This document shows, piece by piece, positions 1-8,798 of a DNA stretch of 64,000 bases. The notes under the pieces are model-generated. The model was given only the letters and a program-made list of their open reading frames with translations. It did not search any database and was not told the origin of the DNA. Made by a program: the position numbers and the translations under genes. The DNA is from Neobacillus cucumis (GTDB lineage: Bacteria > Bacillota > Bacilli > Bacillales > Cytobacillaceae), in assembly GCF_016908975.1 (NCBI RefSeq), contig NZ_JAFBEX010000009.1, forward strand, positions 62,001 to 126,000, written 5' to 3'. Positions within the stretch are counted from its first letter, which is position 1, and each line of letters opens with the position of its first letter.

Positions 1-759
1 CTTGAAGGTGTCCGAATTGACCACGTATTCAGACAAGCTCGGTCCTTTTTTGACTCATGCTGTCCAAATAAGCTTGGTATTCGGACAAGGAGGAACCGTT
101 TGCCTTTGGGGTTGTCCGAATTGACCACGTATTCAGACAATCGAGGTTCTTTTTTGGCTCATTCTGTCCGAATAAGCTTGGTATTCGGACAAGGAGGAAC
201 CGATTGTCCTTGAGGGTGTCCGAATTGACCACGTATTCAGACAAGAGCGGTCCTTTTTTGGCTCATTATTTCCGAATAAGCTTGGTATTCGGACAAGGAG
301 GAACCGTTTGCCTTTGAGGTTGTCCGAATTGACCACGTATTCAGACAAGAGCGGTCCTTTTTTGTTCTGACTGTCCGAATAGTCTTGGTATTTGGACAAG
401 GAGGAACCGATTGTCCTTGAGGGTGTCCGAATTGACCATGTATTCAGACAAGCGAGGTCCTTTTTGGCTCGTGCTGTCCGAATAACCTTGGTATTCGGAC
501 AAGGAGGAACCGTTTGTCCTTGAGGGTGTCCGAATTGACCATGTATTCAGACAAGCGAGGTCCTTTTTTGGCTCGTGCTGTCCGAATAACCTTGGTATTC
601 GGACAAGGAGGAACCGTTTGCCTTTGAGGTTGTCCGAATTGACCACGTATTCAGACAAGAGCGGTCCTTTTTTGGCTCAAACTGTCCGAAAGTCCCTTAC
701 TTTTGGTCAAGTCAACCAATTTCACATTGGTCCGTCCGAAAAAGACACGTATTCAGACA
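1..759. repeat. 52-bp hairpin repeat array 1 (about 15 units)
   Basis: Each 52-bp unit is a 27-nt hairpin (9-nt arm, 9-nt loop, 9-nt arm) plus a 25-nt spacer. The arms read TGTCCGAAT / ATTCGGACA, or TGTCCGAAT / ATTCAGACA with one mismatch. Hairpins begin at 9, 61, 113, 165, 217, 269, 321, 373, 424, 476, 527, 579, 631, 683 and about 733. Two loop and spacer types alternate, so the obvious direct repeat is 103-104 bp. The array touches the left window edge and may extend beyond it. Reading frames through it are by-products of the repeat, not genes. Confidence 0.95.
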
Positions 760-781
760 ATCCTTTAAATGCACCAGTTAT

Positions 782-1615
782 CTAGCGTACCATTCGTCCT
801 TTTATGATAAAAAGAAGAATACTGATCAGCAGAGTTATAAAGGAAAACAAGATAGCAATACTGGAAAAAGCAAGTACATAGGTATTATAACCTGCTAATT
901 TGACAATTAAATCATAGGTATCCCAATTAAGTAATCGCGAAATGATATTCAACAAGACAAGCACAATAAATATCGTGCTTAATCCTCTCGCTGAACCTTT
1001 AATATCCGCCTTACTTAACGCAATATGAGAAGAAATACTAAAAGCCATAATTAAAAATAGCCAAAACAAAGGATTTATTAAATTTTCTATCGTAAAAAGA
1101 CTTTTGCATATAATGGATATGGATTCCCAAAATGTTTTTAACAGAGTAAGATCCAGTTGCTGAAATTGAATGTGTTGTTCCACTTCTGTTTTAAAGGCTA
1201 AAAACGATTGTGGTACCAGAAAATACATCCCTAAAATTAAGGAACCAATACCACTAAAAATAGGTCCAAGCCCGATGAAGAAATTCCCTACTTGTTGGTA
1301 CATACTATTGGGATTATAATGATGCTCCACAAAACCAAGGATGCCAGACGGGTGATTTAGCTGTAGTAAACGCACCCTTGAAACACGATGACCCCAAATA
1401 AAACATTGAATGAGATGCCCAATTTCATGAATCGGCGTTCCAATCCATGCGGTTACCATCACTCCTTTCGGTCCGAAAGCACGAGTTAAATAGGAATTCG
1501 ATAACCTTTCTAAAGCTCCTAAAATAAAACCAACTACAATCATTCCCCCTACCAGATACAACATTTCGATAAAACTCACTAGCAGGGTCTGAAAAAAAGC
1601 TATAAAGAAATTCAT
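782..1615 (-). CDS. Integral membrane protein with HEIGH zinc-protease motif (M50-like)
   Basis: The 277-residue protein has several hydrophobic segments. An HExxH motif, H63-E-I-G-H67, sits in a hydrophobic stretch after the first membrane segment, as in site-2-protease (M50) type metallopeptidases. A second long hydrophobic segment follows near residue 110, and the C-terminal third is mostly membrane-spanning. I did not find a clear second metal-binding motif (an NxxPxxxxD type), so catalytic activity is uncertain. AAAGGA precedes the ATG. The gene stands alone: the hairpin array begins right after its stop, and the bioB terminator lies upstream. Substrate unknown. Confidence 0.7.
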   Translation of the reverse strand: MNFFIAFFQTLLVSFIEMLYLVGGMIVVGFILGALERLSNSYLTRAFGPKGVMVTAWIGTPIHEIGHLIQCFIWGHRVSRVRLLQLNHPSGILGFVEHHYNPNSMYQQVGNFFIGLGPIFSGIGSLILGMYFLVPQSFLAFKTEVEQHIQFQQLDLTLLKTFWESISIICKSLFTIENLINPLFWLFLIMAFSISSHIALSKADIKGSARGLSTIFIVLVLLNIISRLLNWDTYDLIVKLAGYNTYVLAFSSIAILFSFITLLISILLFIIKGRMVR

Positions 1616-1710
1616 GTTCGTGTCCTTTCAACTTCTTCTCTATATTAAAGCATTTATGATTATATTTAATCAATTATTGATGTCATACAACCTTGATACA
1701 AAATAATAAA

Positions 1711-1762
1711 TTAAAAAAACTGATAGTAAAAGAGTTATGCTTACTCCTGTACTATCAGTTTT
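1711..1762 (-). terminator. Terminator after bioB
   Basis: The inverted repeat AAAACTGATAGTA (1716-1728) / TACTATCAGTTTT (1750-1762) is followed on the minus strand by a T-run. It lies just past the bioB stop. Confidence 0.75.
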
Positions 1763-1768
1763 CTTTAG

Positions 1769-2761
1769 TTAAGCGTAAGTTGTTTCATTAAAAAAGTCAA
1801 TTTCGAATCCTAAATCTTCTAGCATCTGATGGTCAGATGTACTTTCTTGACCTGCAGTTGTTAAATAGTCCCCTACAAAAATAGAATTGGCTGCATACAA
1901 ACCTAACGGCTGAAGGCTCCGTAAATTTACTTCTCGGCCTCCAGATATGCGAATTTCCTTTGTTGGATTTACGAAACGCATGAGGATTAAAACTTTTAAA
2001 CAATATCTGGGGTTTAACTCATTTGTACCCTCTAGAGGAGTCCCGTCTATAGCATGTAGAAAATTGACAGGAATCGAGTCAGCGTCTAACGCTTTTAAGC
2101 TGTATGCCATATCGACGACATCTGCCCTTGTTTCTTTCATTCCAACAATGACTCCAGAACAGGGGGATATACCAGTTTCCTTAATAAGTTCAACCGTATT
2201 TACTCTATCCTGATAAGTATGTGAGGTAGTGATGTTCTCATGGTGGTTTTCTGAGGTATTTAAGTTATGATTGTAGCGATCAACACCGGCCGCCTTCAGT
2301 TTTAAGGCTTGGTCAGGCTTTAAAATACCAAGGCAAGCACAAACTTTTAGGTTGTACTTACCCTTAATCTCTTTAACAGCCGAAACCACTTGATCCACTT
2401 CACTATTACTGGGACCTCTGCCGCTTGCAACAATACAATATGTACCAACATTCAATTGATATGCTTGGTCTGCTCCTTGTAAAATGGTTTCTTTGTCCAA
2501 CATTCGATATTTTTTAATCGGTGCTGAAGAAATACTAGATTGTGAGCAATACCCGCAGTTTTCAGGACATAACCCGGATTTAGTATTCATAATCATATTT
2601 AGCTTTACTTTATTTCCAAAATAATGATGACGAATTAAGTACGCCCCTTGCAATACTTCAAGTAATTCTTTATCTTGTATATTCAAAATTCTTAAAGCAT
2701 CCTCTCTTGAAATTTCCAAACCATTAATGACAGATTGTGCTACTTCCGTCCATTTACTCAT
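1769..2761 (-). CDS. bioB: Biotin synthase
   Basis: Biotin synthase is a radical SAM enzyme that inserts sulfur into dethiobiotin, the last step of biotin synthesis. The 330-residue length is normal. The radical SAM cysteines C65, C69 and C72 lie in GLCPENCGYCSQS. Later motifs include the NHNLNTS segment and SGGREVNLR near the C-terminus, whose arginine is expected to bind the second iron-sulfur cluster. AAGGAAG precedes the ATG. No other bio genes adjoin, so it is a stand-alone bioB. A BirA-type operator lies about 130 bp upstream, so repression by biotin-loaded BirA is expected. Confidence 0.97.
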   Translation of the reverse strand: MSKWTEVAQSVINGLEISREDALRILNIQDKELLEVLQGAYLIRHHYFGNKVKLNMIMNTKSGLCPENCGYCSQSSISSAPIKKYRMLDKETILQGADQAYQLNVGTYCIVASGRGPSNSEVDQVVSAVKEIKGKYNLKVCACLGILKPDQALKLKAAGVDRYNHNLNTSENHHENITTSHTYQDRVNTVELIKETGISPCSGVIVGMKETRADVVDMAYSLKALDADSIPVNFLHAIDGTPLEGTNELNPRYCLKVLILMRFVNPTKEIRISGGREVNLRSLQPLGLYAANSIFVGDYLTTAGQESTSDHQMLEDLGFEIDFFNETTYA

Positions 2762-2888
2762 CTAAACACTTCCTTTATAAGTTTTTTAAAAATTTTACGT
2801 TAAGTGAATCGTCTGTTTATGTAAATCCCACCCTCCCCCTGCTTATGAAAATTTTTACTTTAGTTAAGAATAATAGTTTCTTTTTATT

Positions 2889-2921
2889 ATTGTCAACCAA
2901 AAATAACATATGGTTAACAAT
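2889..2921 (-). promoter_or_regulatory. BirA-type operator overlapping the bioB promoter
   Basis: Half sites ATTGTCAACC (2889-2898) and GGTTAACAAT (2912-2921) form an inverted repeat with a 13-nt gap and one mismatch. This matches the Bacillus biotin operator form I recall (TTGTTAACC, gap, GGTTAACAA). On the minus strand the distal half contains TTGACA (2891-2896), a consensus -35, with TATTAT/TTATTC candidates for the -10 15-17 nt further on. Bound repressor would cover the -35. Confidence 0.85.
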
Positions 2922-2988
2922 TAAATAAAAAAAGATGATCCTATTCAGTTAGGAATCACCTTTTAGCATCTTACCTTTTTTCGGAATT

Positions 2989-3867
2989 TTAAGGGGCAAT
3001 AAAATTCTTTCCATTGTAATAAAGATAGTCTGTATAGATCCCTATCCCTTTTTCCTTATAAACAGCCGCAACTTCAGGTTTATCAATCGTATGTGTATAG
3101 AGAATGATATTGTTTTCATGCAAGGTTTCCCGCATTTCCTTTGTTAATCGAAAAGAAGGTGCAGTAACAGCTGTCACATGATTCCTTACACAGAATTCCG
3201 CAAGTTCACTTGGGTTCGGAAAGTTGTTCTTATGTAAATATAAGGTATAAATAATATTATTAAACTGATGATAGGAGTTAATATACGTAAGCATTGTCGG
3301 ATTATAAATTTGCGGAATAATACGATCAAGTAATATAGAGTCCACTTTTTTTGTCTCGTTTACTAAATAGGAAAAGGTTTGACGAATAGATCTTTCATCC
3401 GTTTCCTTTGTGTCTGTTACAAAGTAAATGTCTGGATAGTTCCTCATAAGGTCCAAGAGTTGTTGCCATGAAATGGGATGGTATTTTCCATGTATTTTGA
3501 GTGACATTACTTTGTCCAAGGTTAAAGGCACCCCACTCGTGGTGCCGGGAGGGACATCTTGTCCTAACCATCGATAGTGAATACGTGTCCAGTCGTGACG
3601 GGCAACTAAAACATTGTCATAGGTCATATTCAGGTCCACTTCAAATACTCGAAATCCACGATTATAATTATATTGAAAGGCTTCAAGAGAATTTGTTACA
3701 AAATGTCCTTCTATCCAACCAAGACCGTGAAGAACTGGAGGCAAATCAGCTAATACAGATTTTTCAGCAGCTTTTACTTCTCCTTTATTGCTTATCGTTT
3801 CTATTCCAAAATCAGTGAGAGTTAAAATAAAAAACAGGATGAGTGAAGTCTTTATTATAGTTTTCAT
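2989..3867 (-). CDS. Secreted glycerophosphodiester phosphodiesterase-like protein
   Basis: The first 35 residues form an export signal (MKTIIK then a hydrophobic core, with AEA/KAAE near 31-35). A GDPD/PLC-like barrel follows: H47-G48, N59-S60 for substrate entry, E76-V-D78 as metal ligands, and the second catalytic histidine in ARHDW (H91). Family members hydrolyse glycerophosphodiesters outside the cell to release glycerol-3-phosphate. The 292-residue length fits a single-domain enzyme. It stands alone, on the same strand as bioB but beyond a hairpin near 2928-2964. Substrate preference cannot be read from the sequence. Confidence 0.75.
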   Translation of the reverse strand: MKTIIKTSLILFFILTLTDFGIETISNKGEVKAAEKSVLADLPPVLHGLGWIEGHFVTNSLEAFQYNYNRGFRVFEVDLNMTYDNVLVARHDWTRIHYRWLGQDVPPGTTSGVPLTLDKVMSLKIHGKYHPISWQQLLDLMRNYPDIYFVTDTKETDERSIRQTFSYLVNETKKVDSILLDRIIPQIYNPTMLTYINSYHQFNNIIYTLYLHKNNFPNPSELAEFCVRNHVTAVTAPSFRLTKEMRETLHENNIILYTHTIDKPEVAAVYKEKGIGIYTDYLYYNGKNFIAP

Positions 3868-3979
3868 AAAAATAATATTCCCTATTTAACTATAATCTAG
3901 TGCAGCTATATAGGTTTCTGTTGATTGGTAAAATTTTCAATCACCTTACTATTTAATAAAGCTGTAGTTTGAATATAAA

Positions 3980-4007
3980 AAGATCTCTTCCATGAAGAAG
4001 AGATCTT
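3980..4007 (-). terminator. Terminator after dienelactone hydrolase gene
   Basis: An 11-bp perfect stem, AAGATCTCTTC / GAAGAGATCTT, has a 6-nt loop and is followed on the minus strand by TTTTATATTC. Confidence 0.8.
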
Positions 4008-4021
4008 AATTTTTAAAAGAA

Positions 4022-4843
4022 TTATTCCTTTACCAGAGCTTGATGGAAAAAATATAATACCTTTAGAAATGAATCTCTAGCTGCAGAAACTTTGTAGGAA
4101 GCTCTTGTATCATTAAAAAAGGCATGATGGGTGTCTTTGTACATTTCATATTTATACAATTTGTTATGACTCTTCATTTGATCTGCAAAAGCAGGAACAT
4201 TATCAGAAATTCGCTTATCAAGCTCACCATAAAATCCATATACTGGACAGTTAATCGTTTTTATTTCTTCTTCTGAAGGAGCATTGCCATAAAAGATTGC
4301 TGCACCCTTTAGTTGAGGATCTCGGCATGCAAGCAATCCAGATAGAGCTCCGCCCATACAAAATCCAATCGATACAACTCCTTGTCCTTTTGTTGCTTCG
4401 TTTTCCTCACGTAGAAAAGAGGTAGCGGCTAATAGTTTTTCAATATAAACAGAGGATTGGATTCCACCGAACATTTTTTCAAAGGTCTTGGTGACACGGT
4501 TCTGTTTCCCTTCTTCAAGTTCGCGAATCGCCTGCTCCCTTTCCCCAGGATTATTCCAAACCGTATGCGGTAAGGAATCGAGAAATTCTCTTACTTCTAC
4601 CACTCGTTCAGCTTTTAAATCCTCTATCCGTTCCCCATTGTCAGCATATAGGTCCGGTGCAAAAGCAAGGTATCCAGCCTGCGCAAATCTTTCTGTTATA
4701 TCTTGAATATGTGCATCTACACCCCATATTTCCTGAATCACAATGACAGCCGGTAAGTTTTCGTTGACTCGGTCCATTTTTGCCATATACCCAATATATT
4801 CTTGATTCTTTCCATATCGAACCCATTTTGTTTCTAAGGCCAT
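4022..4843 (-). CDS. Dienelactone hydrolase family alpha/beta hydrolase
   Basis: A cytoplasmic alpha/beta hydrolase of the dienelactone hydrolase family (273 residues). The nucleophile is cysteine, in GFCMGGALSG (C162), with acid D209 in GELDKRI and histidine in DTHHAFFND (H240); E38 in QEIWG matches the conserved glutamate near the active site. The frame opens at 4858, but GGAGGA at 4851-4856 lies inside that extension, seven bases before ATGGCC, so the start is set at 4843. The natural substrate is unknown; such enzymes often act on lactones or esters. It lies just downstream of an aldo-keto reductase and may share its transcript. Confidence 0.9.
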   Translation of the reverse strand: MALETKWVRYGKNQEYIGYMAKMDRVNENLPAVIVIQEIWGVDAHIQDITERFAQAGYLAFAPDLYADNGERIEDLKAERVVEVREFLDSLPHTVWNNPGEREQAIRELEEGKQNRVTKTFEKMFGGIQSSVYIEKLLAATSFLREENEATKGQGVVSIGFCMGGALSGLLACRDPQLKGAAIFYGNAPSEEEIKTINCPVYGFYGELDKRISDNVPAFADQMKSHNKLYKYEMYKDTHHAFFNDTRASYKVSAARDSFLKVLYFFHQALVKE

Positions 4844-4889
4844 CTTTTCGTCCTCCATTCTAAATGCTAACTATGTAGTTTAATATCAA

Positions 4890-5876
<987 letters not shown>

Positions 5877-6017
5877 TTTTTACCCTCTCTTTTTCAGCTT
5901 TTCTACCACTTTTGACATTCGGAAACTAAAAAGCACTTATTTTTGTTACATAAAAATTATACGAGATGGAGGAGGAATTTTCCAATACATGCTCTTTTTT
6001 CTTAAAGGAATTAAAAA

Positions 6018-6043
6018 AGAACTCTGATATGGTCCAGAGTTCT
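6018..6043 (-). terminator. Terminator after the small monooxygenase-like gene
   Basis: A nine-bp stem AGAACTCTG / CAGAGTTCT is followed on the minus strand by TTTTTTAATTCC. Confidence 0.8.
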
Positions 6044-6051
6044 AAATGTGG

Positions 6052-6378
6052 TTATATTTTAATATGAGAAGTCAGCAAATCTTCATCATCGGTTGCTTCA
6101 TAGACTTCGTAAAATTTAACAAGTGGTTTTTCTCTTGTTACGCTTTCTAGTTTTCTTTCCAACTCGGGGAATAGCCTTTTATGTGCCTGCTCAGCATCCT
6201 CTTTTGTATCCCAATAACTTAATGCCCGATACTCGCCGGAAGGATCATCGAAAAAGTATACACTACCTCTAAATCCAACTAATTTTCTACTTTTTTTATC
6301 AAATTCCTTTGTTAACTTTTCTGCTATGTCTCTATAACCGATTCCAAGTTTATATTGTACAACCCGTGCATAATACAC
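6052..6378 (-). CDS. Small dimeric alpha/beta-barrel (ABM-like) protein
   Basis: This 108-residue soluble protein opens with a YYARVVQYKLG strand and has VGFRGSVYFFDDPSGEYRALSYWDT, followed by an amphipathic helix. That pattern suggests the antibiotic-biosynthesis-monooxygenase/heme-degrading fold, but I cannot name a substrate and see no defined catalytic residues. The longest frame begins with ATG at 6393, but GGAGGA (6385-6390) overlaps that codon region and lies six bases before an in-frame GTG at 6378, so the GTG is preferred. The gene is monocistronic with its own terminator. Confidence 0.6.
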   Translation of the reverse strand: MYYARVVQYKLGIGYRDIAEKLTKEFDKKSRKLVGFRGSVYFFDDPSGEYRALSYWDTKEDAEQAHKRLFPELERKLESVTREKPLVKFYEVYEATDDEDLLTSHIKI

Positions 6379-6511
6379 ATATATTCCTCCCATCTGGAAA
6401 ACTGATCTATATATACATGTATGATAAATGGAGGAAAAAGATGTAAAAAGTTAAAAGCATTAAAGCTCTTTAATTTTGTGAAACTATATTTCTTCTATTT
6501 TTAAAAAAATT

Positions 6512-6553
6512 CAGCAAAAAACCGCTTGGATAAGTGGAATATCCAAACGGTTT
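6512..6553 (-). terminator. Terminator of the tRNA operon
   Basis: The stem pairs AAACCG-TTTGGATA with TATCCAA-GCGGTTT and is followed on the minus strand by TTTTTTGCTG. It lies 24 bases after the last tRNA (His). Confidence 0.9.
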
Positions 6554-6576
6554 ATACTTTATTTTCATATTAAAAG

Positions 6577-6650
6577 GGCGGCTGATGGGAATCGAACCCA
6601 CGAATGTCGGAACCACAATCCGATGCGTTAACCACTTCGCCACAGCCGCC
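6577..6650 (-). tRNA. tRNA-His (GTG)
   Basis: Acceptor GCGGCTG / CAGCCGC with an encoded extra G at -1 opposite C73, the tRNA-His hallmark. The anticodon loop is TTGTGGT, anticodon GTG, and the T-arm GGGTTCGATTCCC is intact. CCA is not encoded. It is last in the tRNA operon. Confidence 0.97.
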
Positions 6651-6654
6651 ATTA

Positions 6655-6740
6655 TGGTGGAGGGGGACGGATTCGAACCGCCGAACCCTGAGGGAGCGGA
6701 TTTACAGTCCGCCGCGTTTAGCCACTTCGCTACCCCTCCA
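6655..6740 (-). tRNA. tRNA-Tyr (GTA)
   Basis: A class II tRNA with a long variable arm. The anticodon loop is CTGTAAA, anticodon GTA. Acceptor TGGAGGG / CCCTCCA, with encoded CCA at 6655-6657. Confidence 0.97.
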
Positions 6741-6748
6741 TGCTAGAG

Positions 6749-6821
6749 TGGAGTCTAGGGGGATCGAACCCCTGACCTCCTGCGTGCAAAGCAGGCGCTC
6801 TCCCAGCTGAGCTAAGACCCC
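6749..6821 (-). tRNA. tRNA-Ala (TGC)
   Basis: The acceptor pairs GGGGTCT with AGACTCC (a G-U pair is allowed). The anticodon loop is TTTGCAC, anticodon TGC. CCA is not encoded. Confidence 0.97.
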
Positions 6822-6839
6822 ATATTATTTTATAACTGG

Positions 6840-6913
6840 TCGGGAAGACAGGATTCGAACCTGCGACCCCTTGGTCCCAAACCAAGTGCTCTACCAAGCT
6901 GAGCTACTTCCCG
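6840..6913 (-). tRNA. tRNA-Pro (TGG)
   Basis: Acceptor CGGGAAG / CTTCCCG. The anticodon loop is TTTGGGA, anticodon TGG. CCA is not encoded. Confidence 0.97.
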
Positions 6914-6923
6914 AAATATTAAG

Positions 6924-6997
<74 letters not shown>

Positions 6998-7022
6998 ATT
7001 GTATTTTATTTGTAGTGATTGA

Positions 7023-7107
7023 TGGTGCGGGTGAAGGGAGTCGAACCCCCACGCCTTGCGGCGCCAGATCCTAAGTCTGGTGCGTCTGCCAATTCCGCCA
7101 CACCCGC
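7023..7107 (-). tRNA. tRNA-Leu (TAG)
   Basis: A class II tRNA with a long variable arm. Acceptor GCGGGTG / CACCCGC, anticodon loop CTTAGGA, anticodon TAG, encoded CCA at 7023-7025. It is first of the six tRNAs; the order Leu-Arg-Pro-Ala is like Bacillus tRNA clusters, but no rRNA adjoins here. Confidence 0.97.
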
Positions 7108-7241
7108 ATTATAGTGTATTAACTTGTAACCCCAATGGGATATTCTGATGAACTTCTCAACTGGAGCTTTTATATCATAACATCATTATTTATTATCTTT
7201 CAATAACACTTTTTACCATAAATGAAACATAGAAAAAAAAT

Positions 7242-7269
7242 GAGGCGAGCAGTTTTTCTGCTCTACCTC
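7242..7269 (-). terminator. Terminator after the 58-residue gene
   Basis: The stem GAGG-GAGCAG / CTGCTC-CCTC has a T5 loop and is followed on the minus strand by ATTTTTTTTC. Confidence 0.8.
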
Positions 7270-7275
7270 CTTTTT

Positions 7276-7452
7276 TTAACGACGATGTTCAATAAGGTCG
7301 ATTACACCTAATACGACGTGTGCTAAACCAAAACCGAAAACTGTGTTTGCGATCATTTTATTGGTTCCTCGTTTCTGCTTAAGGGCGTAACCTGTTGCAG
7401 TTACAGCTGTACCTAATGCAGTAGGAATTAATCCTTCACGTACGTTCATCAT
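7276..7452 (-). CDS. Small hydrophobic protein of unknown function
   Basis: This 58-residue protein begins MMNVREGLIP, has two hydrophobic segments (PTALGTAVTATGYAL and the VFGFGLAHVVLGVIDLI region) separated by a basic KQKRGTNK stretch, and ends HRR. It is probably a two-helix membrane protein. The longest frame starts at 7473, but GGAGGGAG lies inside that extension six bases before ATGATG, so 7452 is used. It lies between the tRNA operon and an aldo-keto reductase with its own terminator. I do not recognise a named family. Confidence 0.7.
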   Translation of the reverse strand: MMNVREGLIPTALGTAVTATGYALKQKRGTNKMIANTVFGFGLAHVVLGVIDLIEHRR

Positions 7453-7603
7453 GGTAATCTCCCTCCACATCATACGATTGGTGTAGTGACACCAATTATA
7501 TTGTTTACTTCTCCAATATAATTATTCTGTAATCCCAATGGAATAAAATCTTTTAAGTTCCTGTGACCACGGTCAATATACTGGATTTATAAGCATCACA
7601 AAA

Positions 7604-7630
7604 AACCATCCAATAAAATTTTGGATGGTT
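7604..7630 (-). terminator. Terminator after aldo-keto reductase
   Basis: A ten-bp perfect stem AACCATCCAA / TTGGATGGTT has a 7-nt loop; the minus strand continues TTTTTGTGATG. Confidence 0.85.
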
Positions 7631-7636
7631 GATAAA

Positions 7637-8617
7637 TTATTTAAATCCTAAAACGGGATGTGGTACATAAGGTTCTTCCAAAAAGCTTATTTCATCATCG
7701 GTCAATTGAATGGAAAGTGCACCTATAGCATCCTCTAAGTGAGACATTTTTGTTGCCCCTATAATGGGAGCAGTAATTGGTTCTTTATGCAGCACCCAAG
7801 CAAGCGCCACTTGGGCTCTAGGTACTCCACGTTTTGAAGCTAACTCCGCAACCCGATTCACAACAAGACGATCTGCTTCAGCTGTAGCAGCATACAGTGT
7901 TTTTCCAAATTCATCTGTCTCCGAACGAGCTGTACTTTCCTCCCAATCCCGAGTTAGCTTCCCTCTAGCGAGCGGACTCCAAGGAATGACACCGATTTTC
8001 TCCTCTATACAAAGCGGCAGCATTTCTCGCTCTTCTTCTCGATATAAGAGATTTAAATGATTTTGCATGGAAACAAATTTTGTCCAACCATTTTTTTCTG
8101 CTATATGTAACGCTTTAAGGAATTGCCATGCATACATGGATGAGGCACCAATGTATCTTGCCTTGCCCGCCTTTACAACATCATGCAGTGCCTCCATTGT
8201 TTCCTCGATAGGCGTATTATAATCCCAACGGTGAATTTGATAAAGATCAACATAATCGGTTCCAAGTCTTTTCAGACTATGATCAATTTCACTCATGATC
8301 GCCTTACGGGAGAGACCACTTCCATTCGGTCCCTCATGCATACGGCCGTGGACCTTTGTTGCAATGACGATTTCATCCCTGTTAGCAAATTCTTTTAACG
8401 CTCGTCCAACGATTTCCTCACTAGTACCGTCGGAATAAACATTAGCCGTATCAAAAAAATTGATGCCATAATCGAGTGCCTTTTTTATGATTGGACGGCT
8501 CTTTTCCTCGTCTAACACCCACTGATGGTTACCTCGTTCCGGCACACCAAAACTCATACATCCTATACAAAGTCGGGATACATCCATTCCAGTATTTCCT
8601 AGTTTCACAAATTCCAT
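7637..8617 (-). CDS. Aldo-keto reductase (YajO/AKR11-like), copy 1
   Basis: A 326-residue NADPH-dependent carbonyl reductase. The tetrad is D56, Y61, K88 and H129 (QIHRWD). PIIGATKMSHLEDA is the C-terminal cofactor motif. It is very similar, and of equal length, to the gene at 60330-61310, sharing MSFG, KVHGRMHEGPNG and AMYAWQF-type stretches, so the two arose by duplication. AGGAGAGG precedes the ATG. E. coli YajO is the nearest family I recall by motif. No AraC-linked element is visible upstream. The physiological substrate is unknown. Confidence 0.92.
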   Translation of the reverse strand: MEFVKLGNTGMDVSRLCIGCMSFGVPERGNHQWVLDEEKSRPIIKKALDYGINFFDTANVYSDGTSEEIVGRALKEFANRDEIVIATKVHGRMHEGPNGSGLSRKAIMSEIDHSLKRLGTDYVDLYQIHRWDYNTPIEETMEALHDVVKAGKARYIGASSMYAWQFLKALHIAEKNGWTKFVSMQNHLNLLYREEEREMLPLCIEEKIGVIPWSPLARGKLTRDWEESTARSETDEFGKTLYAATAEADRLVVNRVAELASKRGVPRAQVALAWVLHKEPITAPIIGATKMSHLEDAIGALSIQLTDDEISFLEEPYVPHPVLGFK

Positions 8618-8764
8618 TTCTATGAACCTTCCTCTCCTAGGTTTGCTGAAAATTTTTCCAATACTTTCTAATTTATATTAACATAAATTCTAAATGGTCA
8701 CCATTTTCACGGGGTATAAACATTCATAAAAAATAGTTTCTTCAAACTGAATAACGATCCTCAT

Positions 8765-8795
8765 AAAAAAGAGTCACATTAGAATGACTTTTTTT
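8765..8795 (-). terminator. Terminator after MFS gene
   Basis: AGTCA / TGACT stem flanked by A and T runs, 4 bases beyond the MFS stop. Confidence 0.65.
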
Positions 8796-8798
8796 CTA

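Noticed and set aside
29..658. Overlapping reading frames of 71-105 codons in array 1
   Set aside because: They follow the 52-bp repeat in several frames and have no ribosome sites; their protein repeats mirror the DNA repeat.
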